Below, piece after piece: positions 42,143-50,866 of a stretch of 64,000 bases of DNA. The notes under the pieces were generated by a model. That model was not told where the DNA came from. It did not search any database and worked only from the letters and a program-made list of their open reading frames with translations. The translations under genes were made by a program, and so were the position numbers. This DNA is from Clostridia bacterium (GTDB lineage: Bacteria; Bacillota; Clostridia; Christensenellales; Borkfalkiaceae), in assembly GCA_017445995.1 (NCBI GenBank), contig JAFSRT010000023.1, positions 62,001-126,000 on the forward strand, in the 5' to 3' direction. Each line of letters starts with the position of its first letter. Position 1 is the stretch's first letter.

Positions 42143-43342
42143 TTAAAGTCTTTTCGCTATCGCCTTTAAGAATTCTTCGGACGAAAGTTTTTTAGGGGTT
42201 ATACCTTCCTTTTTAAACAAACTCACAAGGTCGCCCGTCATTTCGCCGTTTTCAATAGTTTCAACGGTCGCCTTTTCAAGCCTGTCGGCAAACCCCATAA
42301 GTTCGTCGTTTCCGTCTAACTCTCCGCGTTTTTTAAGCGCGCCCGTCCATGCGAAAATGGTCGCTACGGGGTTAGTGGACGTTTCTTCGCCCTTCCTGTA
42401 TTTATAGTAATGTCTTGTAACCGTGCCGTGCGCCGCTTCGTATTCGAATACGCCCGTCGGGGAAACCAACACGCTCGTCATCATAGCGAGACTGCCGAAC
42501 GCCGTTGCAAGCATATCGCTCATCACGTCGCCGTCGTAGTTCTTGCACGCCCAGATTATTCCGCCTTCCGAACGGACTATCCTTGCAACCACGTCATCGA
42601 TAAGGGTGTACATATACTCTATTCCGAGTTTTTCGAACTTGTCTTTATATTCTTCTTCGTAAATACGCGCGAAAATCTTTTTGAAGTTGCCGTCGTAAAT
42701 CTTGCTTATGGTATCTTTCGTCGCAAACCAGAGTGGCATTTTTTTATCGAGTGCGTAATTAAAACAGGAACGCGCGAAACTTTCGATACTCTTATCGGTG
42801 TTATGCATAGCCATAACAACGCCGTTATCTTTAAAGTCGAAAACTTCTATACTCTTTCTTTCGCCGTTTCTGTCGGTAAACGACAATTCGGCTTTGCCTT
42901 TCGCCGTTTCGCCGTCGACCGCTTTATATACGTCCCCGTATGCGTGCCTTGCAATAACTATCGGCTTTTTCCACGTAGGAATATACGGGGTTATCCCGTC
43001 GATAAGTATCGGCGCGCGGAACACCGTGCCGTCGAGAATAGCCCTTATCGTTCCGTTAGGGCTTTTCCACATCTTTTTAAGGTTGTATTCTTCTACTCTC
43101 TGTTGGTTCGGCGTTATCGTGGCGCACTTTACCGCAACGCCGTATTTAAGGGTGGCGTTTGCGCTATCGACGGTTATTTTATCGTCCGTTTCGTCCCTTT
43201 TAACAAGTCCCAAGTCGTAATATTCCGTTTTTAAGTCTACGTAGGGCAATATTAAAATCTCTTTTATCCATTGCCACAGTATTCTCGTCATTTCGTCGCC
43301 GTCCATCTCTACGATAGGCGTCGTCATCTTAATTTTCGACAT
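42143..43342 (-). CDS. icd: NADP-dependent isocitrate dehydrogenase, subfamily II (eukaryote-like)
   Basis: A 399-residue enzyme of the homodimeric eukaryote-like subfamily: [19 protein letters not shown] at the start, the substrate region [38 protein letters not shown] and the metal-binding [18 protein letters not shown]. It makes 2-oxoglutarate and NADPH. No other TCA genes are close, so its main task may be glutamate synthesis. Single gene with a terminator after it. Confidence 0.96.
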   Translation of the reverse strand: MSKIKMTTPIVEMDGDEMTRILWQWIKEILILPYVDLKTEYYDLGLVKRDETDDKITVDSANATLKYGVAVKCATITPNQQRVEEYNLKKMWKSPNGTIRAILDGTVFRAPILIDGITPYIPTWKKPIVIARHAYGDVYKAVDGETAKGKAELSFTDRNGERKSIEVFDFKDNGVVMAMHNTDKSIESFARSCFNYALDKKMPLWFATKDTISKIYDGNFKKIFARIYEEEYKDKFEKLGIEYMYTLIDDVVARIVRSEGGIIWACKNYDGDVMSDMLATAFGSLAMMTSVLVSPTGVFEYEAAHGTVTRHYYKYRKGEETSTNPVATIFAWTGALKKRGELDGNDELMGFADRLEKATVETIENGEMTGDLVSLFKKEGITPKKLSSEEFLKAIAKRL

Positions 43343-43395
43343 AAGTAATTCTCCGTTAGTTTTCTAACGTTTATTTTAACATATCCCCGCCGATT

Positions 43396-44490
43396 TTACA
43401 AGCGTTTAGAAGCCTTTGTACCCACGCCTTCGAGTATTGAAGACTTATAAACCTTTAAAAGAGTGCTTTTCCCGTTGTTTTCCCGTTCGGTTTTTTCTAT
43501 CACGTCTTCTAAAATAGCGGTAAACTCGGTAAATGTCGGACAGAAAAGATAATATGATAGCGAACCCGGAACGCTGTTTATTTCGTTTAAGATAATTTCG
43601 CCGTTATAAATCATATAGTCTATTCTTACTATTCCGTTCGCGCCCGTTTCTTTATAAACTTTTGCGGTAATTTTCCGTATTTTATTCGCCGTTTTTTCGT
43701 CTGTCTTTGCGGGGAACTCTCTGTCGCCTTTACAGTATTTATCGGAAAAAGAGAGAACGCCATCCTTACTTTTAGGTTTTTCAAGTTGGGAAACGACGAT
43801 ATCGCCCGCAGAGTTCTGATACGCGGCGCAGTTTATTTCGGTAAACCCGCTTAAATACTTTTCCGCAATGATTTTATCGGAATACTTTTTGGCGAGTAAA
43901 ACCGCTTCTTCGAGTTCGCGCCTATTGTCTGCCTTTTTAATCCCGATACTCGACCCGAGATTTGCGGGTTTAATTATAACGGGGTAAGAAAACTTCTTTT
44001 CTATTTCGTCTAAATTATCGCGAAATACGATACACGGCGTTACCTTAACGCCTATTCCCTTTAAGAACTTTTTTTGCAGTTCTTTATCCATAGACAGGGC
44101 GGAAGAAAATATATCGGGACTACATAACGGAATATCGTAGGCTTTCGCTATCCCCGATAAAGTTCCGTCTTCCCCGTTTTCGCCGTGCATACAGTTTATA
44201 GCGCACGATAAAGCGATAAAGGGTTTTAGTTTATTCTTTTTAAAACGGTATAGCGTTCTGTCCCGTTTAAGAAAGATTACGCCCGTCAGTTTTTTTCTGT
44301 CGATATTTTTATAAAAATCGATATTAAAAAGGGCTTCGCCCGTATACCACCTGCCGTCCGTATCGATAAACACAGGTACGGGATTATACTTTTTACTGTT
44401 TTTTAAAGTCCTTGAAACTATTATTCCCGTAAGCACCGAAACGTCGTGTTCAACCGATATTCCGCCGAAGAAAATTGCAACGTTTTTCAT
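43396..44490 (-). CDS. ddl: D-alanine--D-alanine ligase
   Basis: A roughly 364-residue ATP-grasp enzyme: N-terminal KNVAIFFGGISVEHDVSVLTG with the substrate glutamate, HGENGEDGTLSGIAKAYDIP, PANLGSSIGIKKADN, GIVRIDYMIYNGEIILNEINSVPG (metal ligands) and a C-terminal tail. It joins two D-alanines for the cell-wall stem. ATG 44490 has a GGAGGTG site; a GTG at 44502 overlaps that site. It follows murF by 57 bases; together they supply and attach D-Ala-D-Ala. Confidence 0.95.
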   Translation of the reverse strand: MKNVAIFFGGISVEHDVSVLTGIIVSRTLKNSKKYNPVPVFIDTDGRWYTGEALFNIDFYKNIDRKKLTGVIFLKRDRTLYRFKKNKLKPFIALSCAINCMHGENGEDGTLSGIAKAYDIPLCSPDIFSSALSMDKELQKKFLKGIGVKVTPCIVFRDNLDEIEKKFSYPVIIKPANLGSSIGIKKADNRRELEEAVLLAKKYSDKIIAEKYLSGFTEINCAAYQNSAGDIVVSQLEKPKSKDGVLSFSDKYCKGDREFPAKTDEKTANKIRKITAKVYKETGANGIVRIDYMIYNGEIILNEINSVPGSLSYYLFCPTFTEFTAILEDVIEKTERENNGKSTLLKVYKSSILEGVGTKASKRL

Positions 44491-44559
44491 TAAAAAAAAC
44501 ACCTCCGCATAATTTTTTTTGCTTTGGTGTTTTATCTTTTTTTCAGTCGTTAATAAGTG

Positions 44560-46260
44560 TCAGTTATAATTATCGGGCAGGTCGTTTTCAAATAAAATAA
44601 CGTCGCCGTCCTTTATTATTTCGTTCAGTTCGCGGTTTCCCCTGTTCGGGTTCTTTTCGAATATTATGTCGTCTTTGTTCATACCGCCTTCAATAAGCCC
44701 GTTGACTATCATTTCGGCGTTATGCTTGCCGACTACTATAACTTTATCGGCGTGGGACGCAAGTATTTTGCCTACCTTAAAGTTCATTACGTTTTCCATT
44801 GTTCCGAGTTCTACAAGCCCCGGCGTCAATACGATTTTTCTGCCCGAAAACATATCGAGAACTTCCATTGCCGAATTAAACCCGTCTATATTCGAGTTGT
44901 AACTGTCGTCTATTATAATTACGTTTTTGTTGTTCGGTAAGAGTTCTAACCTGTGCCCCACCGTTTTAATACGGTTTATACCGTTTGCTATTTCTTTAAC
45001 GTCTAATCCGAGTTTATAAGCGACCGCACTTGCAAGACAGACGTTTCCTATACTGTGCTTGCCGAGTAAAATCGTCGAACAGGCAATCGGCTTTTCTTTG
45101 CCTATATGTAATAAAAACGTAGTTCCCTGCGCGGTGGTTTTAACGTCCGTCGCAAACGAAAAGGCGTTTTCGTCGCTTATTCCCGCGAAGTATTTTTCAC
45201 CGTTAAATCTGCCGTATAATTCCCTACTGCCTTCGTTATCTGCCGAGAAAAACGCAACGCCTTTATCGGAAAGGCTTTCAACTAATTCGTATTTCGTGTC
45301 CTTTATCGTTTCTAAATCGCCGAAAGATTCAAGATGCTGACCGTTAATACCCGTAATAACCGCGATATTAGGTTTTACAATTTCTGCAAGTTCTTTTATG
45401 TCGCCCTTACTTCTCGCGCCCATTTCGGCTATAAATATATCGTGCGTACTATCGAGATTTTTCGTGGTAAGCGCGATGCCGAGTGGCGTATTATATGAAT
45501 ACGGCGTAGATAAAACGCGGTATTTTTGCGAAAGAATAGTCGAAAGTATTTCTTTTACCGTCGTCTTTCCGAAACTGCCCGTTATACCTATTTTTATTAC
45601 GTTGCTGTCTTTAAGTTTATTCTTCGCGCCGTCAACGTATTTTTTATTGATGCGGTTTTCAAAAGGACGCATTATAATCGACGCAAAATAGAGAACGTGC
45701 GGTAAAACGAGTGGCATAAAGCAAATAAGCGCATACCTTAAAAGCCCCACGACGTTACTTCCTATAAAATAGGTAATAGTGTCGCAGAAAATTACGAATA
45801 TAAACGACGAGACGATTAACAGCGCCGAATAGCATACCGAAAGTCTTATTATCCGTTTCGTCTTTTTAAGCGAAACTTTGGCGTTTACCCTACGTTCGGT
45901 ATGAATATAAAGCCCCGTGAACAAAAAGTACGAAATAAAGCCGAGATAAGACCCGACCGTGTACCCCGTCGCTTCGCCGAAAATCGCCGTTGAAACGGCG
46001 GAAAGGCAAGTCGACAGCACGCAGAAGAACAAAAAGCCCAGCATACTTAACAGCATCAGCCGTGATACGTACGGGTTTTCTTTGTTTTTTAACCATTTAT
46101 AATATTTTTTTCCGTTATAGTTAGAGAGTTGCAGAACGAGAAAGAACTTTAACGACGCAAAATACAATAAGACGGCGTTGCCGATACAAAAAACAATATA
46201 GACCATTATGCTTTCCGTGGAAAACAATTCTGCTAATGAAGAAATACCTACTGGAAACAT
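44560..46260 (-). CDS. murF: MurF-type ligase with N-terminal membrane domain
   Basis: A 566-residue protein. The first 200 residues hold about six membrane helices in place of the usual MurF domain 1. The rest is the Mur ligase core: P-loop IGITGSFGKTTVKEIL, AEMGARSKGDIKELA, ITGINGQHLESFG, DSYNSNIDGFNSAME. MurF adds D-Ala-D-Ala to the UDP-MurNAc-tripeptide. Membrane-anchored MurF relatives exist in Clostridia and may act near MraY. The ddl gene follows, which supports the cell-wall role; a non-murein ligation cannot be excluded because the substrate domain is replaced. Confidence 0.85.
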   Translation of the reverse strand: MFPVGISSLAELFSTESIMVYIVFCIGNAVLLYFASLKFFLVLQLSNYNGKKYYKWLKNKENPYVSRLMLLSMLGFLFFCVLSTCLSAVSTAIFGEATGYTVGSYLGFISYFLFTGLYIHTERRVNAKVSLKKTKRIIRLSVCYSALLIVSSFIFVIFCDTITYFIGSNVVGLLRYALICFMPLVLPHVLYFASIIMRPFENRINKKYVDGAKNKLKDSNVIKIGITGSFGKTTVKEILSTILSQKYRVLSTPYSYNTPLGIALTTKNLDSTHDIFIAEMGARSKGDIKELAEIVKPNIAVITGINGQHLESFGDLETIKDTKYELVESLSDKGVAFFSADNEGSRELYGRFNGEKYFAGISDENAFSFATDVKTTAQGTTFLLHIGKEKPIACSTILLGKHSIGNVCLASAVAYKLGLDVKEIANGINRIKTVGHRLELLPNNKNVIIIDDSYNSNIDGFNSAMEVLDMFSGRKIVLTPGLVELGTMENVMNFKVGKILASHADKVIVVGKHNAEMIVNGLIEGGMNKDDIIFEKNPNRGNRELNEIIKDGDVILFENDLPDNYN

Positions 46261-46264
46261 TTTA

Positions 46265-46972
46265 TTAAGAGAGTAAAAACTCTCTTACCTCCGTATTAAA
46301 AATATGGGGCTTATCGATAAAGGCGAAATGCCCCGCGCCCGCTATAAATAAAAGCCTGCTATCCGCAATTTTTTCGTGCAGTATTTTCGCCATATAAGGC
46401 GGTGTCTGTTCGTCGTTTTTCCCGAACACTATAAAGGTTTTATTCTTTATTAAAGTCAGTCTGTCGTTTAAGTGTTCGTTGACGATTTTAATAAAACTTT
46501 CCTTCATGGTTTTATCAAGCGCACGGTAGTCGCCCGAATAAAAACCTTGCAGTTTTTCCTTATCGACAAACTGTTTCAAAACGTTAAAAGCAATCTTACG
46601 GAAAGTTTTTTTAATAGTCCTTTTCGGTTTAAGCCCCGCACAGCCCGTCAGCACCATTTTATTGAAAATATCACTATCATAACTTGCGAGTTTTATCGCG
46701 ATACGCCCCCCGAAAGAGTGGGCGATAACGTCGCAATTATAAATGCCGTTTTCTTTAATATATTCCGAAACTTCACGACAATAGTCGTCAAGCGAATAGG
46801 GGTATTCCATACCCGTGTTGTCGCCGAAACCTTTAAGGTCGGGCGCATACACTTTGTAATAATTTTTAAAATATTCCGTCTGATAAACAAACGAACGTTT
46901 ATCGGACAGATAGCCGTGCAGAAATAAAAGGTTTTTTTTCGTTTGTAAATTACCTTTTACCGTTATTATAAT
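46265..46972 (-). CDS. Alpha/beta hydrolase with non-canonical start
   Basis: A protein of about 235 residues with the fold's landmarks: the oxyanion strand LLFLHGYLSD, nucleophile elbow IAHSFGGRIAI, aspartate in FVFGKNDEQTPP, histidine in GAGHFAFIDKP. The substrate is unknown. The first GTG (46852) would remove the HG motif strand and so is not the true start. Upstream in frame a TGA lies at 46978-46976 and no ATG, GTG or TTG follows it before the motif; an ATT at 46972 (after AGGTGA) is the best candidate. A few bases overlap with the rimI stop, so coupling is likely. Confidence 0.7.
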   Translation of the reverse strand: MIITVKGNLQTKKNLLFLHGYLSDKRSFVYQTEYFKNYYKVYAPDLKGFGDNTGMEYPYSLDDYCREVSEYIKENGIYNCDVIAHSFGGRIAIKLASYDSDIFNKMVLTGCAGLKPKRTIKKTFRKIAFNVLKQFVDKEKLQGFYSGDYRALDKTMKESFIKIVNEHLNDRLTLIKNKTFIVFGKNDEQTPPYMAKILHEKIADSRLLFIAGAGHFAFIDKPHIFNTEVREFLLS

Positions 46973-47397
46973 TATTCACCTAAAGACATTATAACCGCGT
47001 TTTCGCCGTCAGAATAATATCTTTCCCTTATTTTTATAGATTTAAAGCCGAACTTTTTATAAAGCGATATGGCGGGAATATTCCCTTCCCTTACTTCTAA
47101 AAATATTTTGTTTACGCCTTTATCTTTTAAGTAGTCGATAGAAAAGGAAAGTAAAGAAGACGCAACGCCCTTTTTTCTGTATTCCTTTAATACGAAAACG
47201 CTTTCTATATCACCCTGTTCGAACTGGTAAGAAAAACTTACCGTGCCGATAAGCGAAAGATTATCATAAATACCGAATACAAAAAAGTTAGGGTTATTAA
47301 AAGAAGATATTAAAACCTTTCTTTTAAACCCGTCTTTATACTCTTTCTCTAAATCGAGTATTTTATCGACGTGGGTTAAATCAAGCCTTTTAATCAT
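46972..47397 (-). CDS. rimI: Ribosomal-protein alanine N-acetyltransferase (GNAT)
   Basis: A 141-residue GNAT protein with the acetyl-CoA loop VLKEYRKKGVASSLLSFSIDY and the family's SLYKKFGFKSIKIRERYY. RimI acetylates the N-terminus of ribosomal protein S18. The order tsaE-tsaB-rimI is widely conserved, which makes the rimI call safer than the domain alone. ATG follows the tsaB stop directly. Confidence 0.9.
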   Translation of the reverse strand: MIKRLDLTHVDKILDLEKEYKDGFKRKVLISSFNNPNFFVFGIYDNLSLIGTVSFSYQFEQGDIESVFVLKEYRKKGVASSLLSFSIDYLKDKGVNKIFLEVREGNIPAISLYKKFGFKSIKIRERYYSDGENAVIMSLGE

Positions 47398-48009
47398 TTA
47401 TCTGCCTTCTTCCGCCTGACTTTTTCTTATATAAAGCGGAACGAGTGCGTTTATATCTTCCGTTATATCGCCTTGTTTTTCTTCAACGGCATTATATAGC
47501 CCTTGTTCTATATCGGTAATTATAGCGTCAAACCCGTCTATCTTTTCAAAAGATATTAGCGAGTATTCCGATTGTAATTTACTTAACTCGTCGCCGTTAA
47601 TAAAGGACGGCGGATAGGAAACCTTTTTATCGGTGTATCCGCAAACGTAATAGCCGTTATGCTTTGCGTCGATTACCGCAAGGTATTTCCCTTTGTCTTT
47701 ATTATATGCAACGGTATCGAAAGAAGTTATCGGCAACACCTTTTTCTTGTACGCGAAAGCGAGTGCCTTAACCGTCGATACGCCTATTCTTATTCCCGTA
47801 AAAGACCCCGCCCCGATAACGCAGGCAAAAAAATCCATTTCGTCTAACGAACAACCCGCCTTAATAACCGTTTCTTCGATAACGGGCATAACCTTTACAG
47901 AGTGAAAAGTTCCGCAGTCCGCGTTAAAAAAGGAAAACTTTTTGCCTTTATATTTTATTATTACGGTAAGATTTTTACCGCTTGTGTCTACTGCAAGATA
48001 ATTTTTCAT
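47398..48009 (-). CDS. tsaB: tRNA threonylcarbamoyladenosine biosynthesis protein TsaB
   Basis: A 203-residue ASKHA-fold protein: YLAVDTSGKNLTVII at the start and VIGAGSFTGIRIGVSTVKALAFA, the TsaB signature. It pairs with TsaD and TsaE to make the t6A modification of tRNAs reading ANN codons. Start overlaps the tsaE stop (ATGA). tsaD is not in the window. Confidence 0.95.
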   Translation of the reverse strand: MKNYLAVDTSGKNLTVIIKYKGKKFSFFNADCGTFHSVKVMPVIEETVIKAGCSLDEMDFFACVIGAGSFTGIRIGVSTVKALAFAYKKKVLPITSFDTVAYNKDKGKYLAVIDAKHNGYYVCGYTDKKVSYPPSFINGDELSKLQSEYSLISFEKIDGFDAIITDIEQGLYNAVEEKQGDITEDINALVPLYIRKSQAEEGR

Positions 48010-48401
48010 AACGTAATTTTTCTCGTTTTTTCGTCGACCTTTTCAATTTTAACTTTTTTTACGCCGTCGGGCAGAATATCCGCTACGTTTTCAGCCCACT
48101 CGATAACGCAAATATTGTCTTTCCCGAAATAATCGTTAAGACCTAATAAAACGGCGTCTTCCCCCGAAGACAACCGATAGCAATCGTAATGGTATAAAAA
48201 ATCGCCGTAAACGTTAAGGTAAGAATAAGTAGGGCTTGTTATTCCGTCTAATTTAAAATAACTTGCCAACCCCTTAACGAACACGGTTTTACCCGCCCCC
48301 ATTTCGCCGGACAAAATAACGACGTCGCTTTTTTTTAAGGTTTTTGCAAACTCTTTTGCAATTTTTTCCGTATCTGACGCCGAATAAGAAAGTTTTTCCA
48401 T
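48006..48401 (-). CDS. tsaE: tRNA threonylcarbamoyladenosine biosynthesis ATPase TsaE
   Basis: A 131-residue P-loop protein (LSGEMGAGKTVFVKGLA), with SPTYSYLNVYGDFLYHYDCYRL and VIEWAENV, standard for TsaE. It resets the TsaBD complex during t6A synthesis. First of the tsaE-tsaB-rimI cluster. Confidence 0.96.
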   Translation of the reverse strand: MEKLSYSASDTEKIAKEFAKTLKKSDVVILSGEMGAGKTVFVKGLASYFKLDGITSPTYSYLNVYGDFLYHYDCYRLSSGEDAVLLGLNDYFGKDNICVIEWAENVADILPDGVKKVKIEKVDEKTRKITL

Positions 48402-48418
48402 AATTTTATTATAACACT

Positions 48419-48973
48419 TTATTCCTTCTCTTGCAATTTTATTTTTTTAAAAAGATAAGAAAGTTTTTTATAGAAAAAAATACTAAACAGGCTACAACTT
48501 ACGCTTTTTACCGCGTTTAAGATAACGATATACCAAAACCACGTTTTAAACATTGCGCCCGCGCCGAAAAACGGCAATAAAATAAACCTGTTTGCCAAAA
48601 CCCCGACTACAATCTGCAAACCGCACGCGACGATAAGCGAAAAAATAACGACTTTAAGCCCTTTTTTAAATCTATAAAGTATTGTCGGGAACAGAATAAA
48701 TGAAAGCCCCACTATAAAGTTCGCGAGTTCGCCAACCCCGCCCGAACTGCCTATCGGAATATGCAACAGTTCTTTTATTAAGAGAATAATAACACCGCCT
48801 ATCGGCCCGTACATAAACCCGCCGAGAAGAACGAAGACGTTAGAAAAGTCTAATTTATACGGCGTACCGACAAAAAGCGGTATTTCGAATATAGGCAGAT
48901 AAAGTATAAAAGATATTGCGGAAAAGACCGCCATACCCGCGATATTTTTAGTTTTAAATAACATTTTTTCCAT
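48419..48973 (-). CDS. ribU: Riboflavin ECF transporter S component RibU
   Basis: A 184-residue protein with six helices. KIAGMAVFSAISFILYLPIFEIP-like first helix, FLVGTPYKLDFSNVF as in RibU, and GGFMYGPIGGVIILLIKELL. It binds riboflavin and works with the shared ECF energising module, which is not in the window. The FMN riboswitch upstream fixes the substrate as a flavin. ATG 48973 abuts the riboswitch terminator; the frame continues upstream into the aptamer but is not used. ATG 48964 is an alternative start. Confidence 0.93.
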   Translation of the reverse strand: MEKMLFKTKNIAGMAVFSAISFILYLPIFEIPLFVGTPYKLDFSNVFVLLGGFMYGPIGGVIILLIKELLHIPIGSSGGVGELANFIVGLSFILFPTILYRFKKGLKVVIFSLIVACGLQIVVGVLANRFILLPFFGAGAMFKTWFWYIVILNAVKSVSCSLFSIFFYKKLSYLFKKIKLQEKE

Positions 48974-48999
48974 AAAAAAACCCCAAAAATCTTGGGGCT
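48974..48999 (-). terminator. Expression-platform terminator of the FMN riboswitch
   Basis: CCCCAA/TTGGGG stem (48992-48997 with 48981-48986) followed by seven T on the minus strand, ending at the base before the ribU ATG. Since its right arm holds the only G-rich ribosome-site-like sequence, it could block both transcription and translation. Confidence 0.85.
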
Positions 49000-49038
49000 T
49001 TAAAACGATATAATTATAAGATTTTAACCGCTTTATAA

Positions 49039-49155
49039 TTCTTTTATCATCCGGACTATACCGTCGGTTACGGAATTGCACCGTATCGGCGATGAAAAAT
49101 CATCGTTAGCAGACTTTAACTGCCGGTAGGGAATTTAACCCTGCCCCAAAGAACA
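49039..49155 (-). promoter_or_regulatory. FMN riboswitch (RFN element)
   Basis: On the minus strand: TTCTTTGGGGCAGGGT, AATTCCCTACCGGCAGT, a variable arm GATGA/TCATC, GGTGCAATTCCGTAACCGACGGTATAGTCCGGATG and a closing AAAAGAA. These are the conserved strands of the FMN aptamer in order. It should repress ribU when FMN is plentiful. Confidence 0.97.
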
Positions 49156-49199
49156 CGTTTATTCTATTACAATTTTGCCGTTTTGTAAAGTGTTTTTAA

Positions 49200-50207
49200 C
49201 TATTTATAAAACCTTTTAAGCAATTCTTCGCCTATCTTGTCGGCATAAGGCGTTAAAATAACGTCGGCGTTTAACTTCAAAAGTTCGGTCACTACGTCGG
49301 CTTTATCGACGTTGCCCATTACCTTTACGGTTTTTTTACCGCGGTATTTATTGATTACCGCCATTTTGTCGTTAAGTTCTTGTTCGCCGACCTGCCCGAA
49401 AATAAAGGTAATATAGGAAAGTTTGGATTTCTCTATCACCCTTAAAAGGTATTTTATCTGCATATCGTCTAATTCCATAACGGAAAAGGCGATACCGCCG
49501 TCCTTTTTGCATATTCTTCCGAGTTTCGCGATAAGTTTTTTAAATTCTTTAGAGTGTTTCGCGGTAAGCATAATAGGCGACATCATAACGCACACGCCGT
49601 CCGCGTGAGAGTTCATTACTTCAATAGCCGCCGATATTTTTGTCTTATTAGACCCTTCCCCTAACGGGAAATCTATAAACGCGTTTACTTCGTTATGAAA
49701 GACGTTGAGTTTTTTGCATATTTTATAACAGGTAGATATATAAATAGGCGAAATAAGCGTTTCTTTTATAGACACTTTTTCCTGTAAGGCTAAAATGCGT
49801 TCGATTTCGTCGTCCCCGACGTTGGGTTTTACGACGACTTTGCCTATCCTTTTCATTATCTTTCTTATTTCAAAAAGGCAACACTCTTTTTTCGCGTCTT
49901 CGTAAGAAATGTTCTGAAGCGACGCAAGTTCCATAAGTTCGGGGAAGTCGGTTTTTATTTCTTCTTCCTTTTTACCTTCTTTAAAAAACCAGTCCACGTG
50001 CCCCGTTTCGTCGAAAACCAACGCCGTTTCGGGCGTTTCGTTTTTTTCGCCGTCTTTGTCGCTATCGATAACCTGTAAGTCGTGTTCGGCTTTTTTCTTT
50101 CTTTTAGGCTTTTTTTCTTCTTCGATGACAGGAAGATTAAACTCTTCTAATTCTTCTTCCGAAATCTCTTCTATATTTTGTGTATCGGTTTTTTTAATAT
50201 CTTTCAT
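49200..50207 (-). CDS. DeoC-like TIM-barrel protein lacking the Schiff-base lysine
   Basis: A protein of about 335 residues. The first 90 residues are charged, low-complexity (EEISEEELEEFNLPVIEEEKKPKRKKK in short pieces). The rest resembles deoxyribose-phosphate aldolase: FIDFPLGEGSNKTKISAAIEVMNSHADG matches the strand after the phosphate loop. At the catalytic strand, where DeoC has (V/I)KTSTG, it reads FIFGQVG, so the Schiff-base lysine is lost; the second lysine (KTVKVMGNV) is kept. It is probably not an aldolase. ATG 50207 has an AAGGTGGG site. Divergent to a small membrane protein gene. Confidence 0.7.
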   Translation of the reverse strand: MKDIKKTDTQNIEEISEEELEEFNLPVIEEEKKPKRKKKAEHDLQVIDSDKDGEKNETPETALVFDETGHVDWFFKEGKKEEEIKTDFPELMELASLQNISYEDAKKECCLFEIRKIMKRIGKVVVKPNVGDDEIERILALQEKVSIKETLISPIYISTCYKICKKLNVFHNEVNAFIDFPLGEGSNKTKISAAIEVMNSHADGVCVMMSPIMLTAKHSKEFKKLIAKLGRICKKDGGIAFSVMELDDMQIKYLLRVIEKSKLSYITFIFGQVGEQELNDKMAVINKYRGKKTVKVMGNVDKADVVTELLKLNADVILTPYADKIGEELLKRFYK

Positions 50208-50292
50208 AAACCCACCTTGTTTTTTACAAAAATACATAATAAAATACAATAAATTATGCTTTTTTTTATAAATAGTATTTTATATTTTATCT

Positions 50293-50523
50293 ATGAACAA
50301 TTTTCTTTCCGCCCTTTTGGGGCTTTCGTTTATCGTCTGTTTTTTTCTCATTTCCTTTTTCTCGGTCGTAATAGTCAAAATCGTTATTCTCTACTTTAAG
50401 CCGAGTAAACCCGAAGTTAAACCCGTTAAAAAAACCCCGCCTAAAAAAGTCAAGCCCGCGTTAAAAAGTATAGAAATAAACACCGACGATATAGATAAAA
50501 TCTATTTCAAAAAGTCTTCTTAA
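50293..50523 (+). CDS. Small membrane protein of unknown function
   Basis: A 76-residue protein with one long hydrophobic helix (about 5-35) and a Pro/Lys-rich tail (KPEVKPVKKTPPKKVKPALK). No ribosome site precedes ATG 50293; a TATATT sits six bases before it, so this may be another leaderless gene. Its stop overlaps the rsfS stop on the other strand. Family not recognised. Confidence 0.65.
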   Translation: MNNFLSALLGLSFIVCFFLISFFSVVIVKIVILYFKPSKPEVKPVKKTPPKKVKPALKSIEINTDDIDKIYFKKSS

Positions 50524-50861
50524 TACCTTTTGATATTCTCTTCGTTGCCCCAGAGTTTTTCAAGATAGTATAAAACTCTCGTTTCGTCGTTAAATATATG
50601 CACTACGACGTCGCCGTAATCGAGAACCGCCCAGCGCCCTTCTTTAACGCCTTCGCTTCTCGTCGGAGAAACGCCGAGTTTTTCCATATCTTCTTCAACG
50701 TGTTCAATCAGCGAACGCGTGTGCGTCATCGACCTACCGCTTGCGATTACGAAGTAATCTGCAACGGAAGATTTGCCCTTAACGTCGATAGACAGCACGT
50801 CCTCGCCCTTATGGTTTTTTAACGTTTCGCATATTTTTTCGGTAAAAGTTTTTGCATCCAT
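50520..50861 (-). CDS. rsfS: Ribosomal silencing factor RsfS
   Basis: A 113-residue protein with IDVKGKSSVADYFVIASGRSMTHTRSLIEHV, GRWAVLDYGDVVVHIFNDETRVLYYLEKLW, the standard RsfS (YbeB/Iojap) sequence. It binds L14 and blocks subunit joining when nutrients are scarce. Follows nadD-yqeK by five bases as in Bacillus. Confidence 0.97.
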   Translation of the reverse strand: MDAKTFTEKICETLKNHKGEDVLSIDVKGKSSVADYFVIASGRSMTHTRSLIEHVEEDMEKLGVSPTRSEGVKEGRWAVLDYGDVVVHIFNDETRVLYYLEKLWGNEENIKRY

Positions 50862-50866
50862 TTTAT

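Noticed and set aside
42410-43234. 274-codon plus-strand frame
   Set aside because: Antisense to icd, which has full family conservation; composition is that of a shadow frame.
46265-46852. Hydrolase starting at GTG 46852
   Set aside because: This cuts off the conserved oxyanion strand (LLFLHG), which is in frame just upstream.
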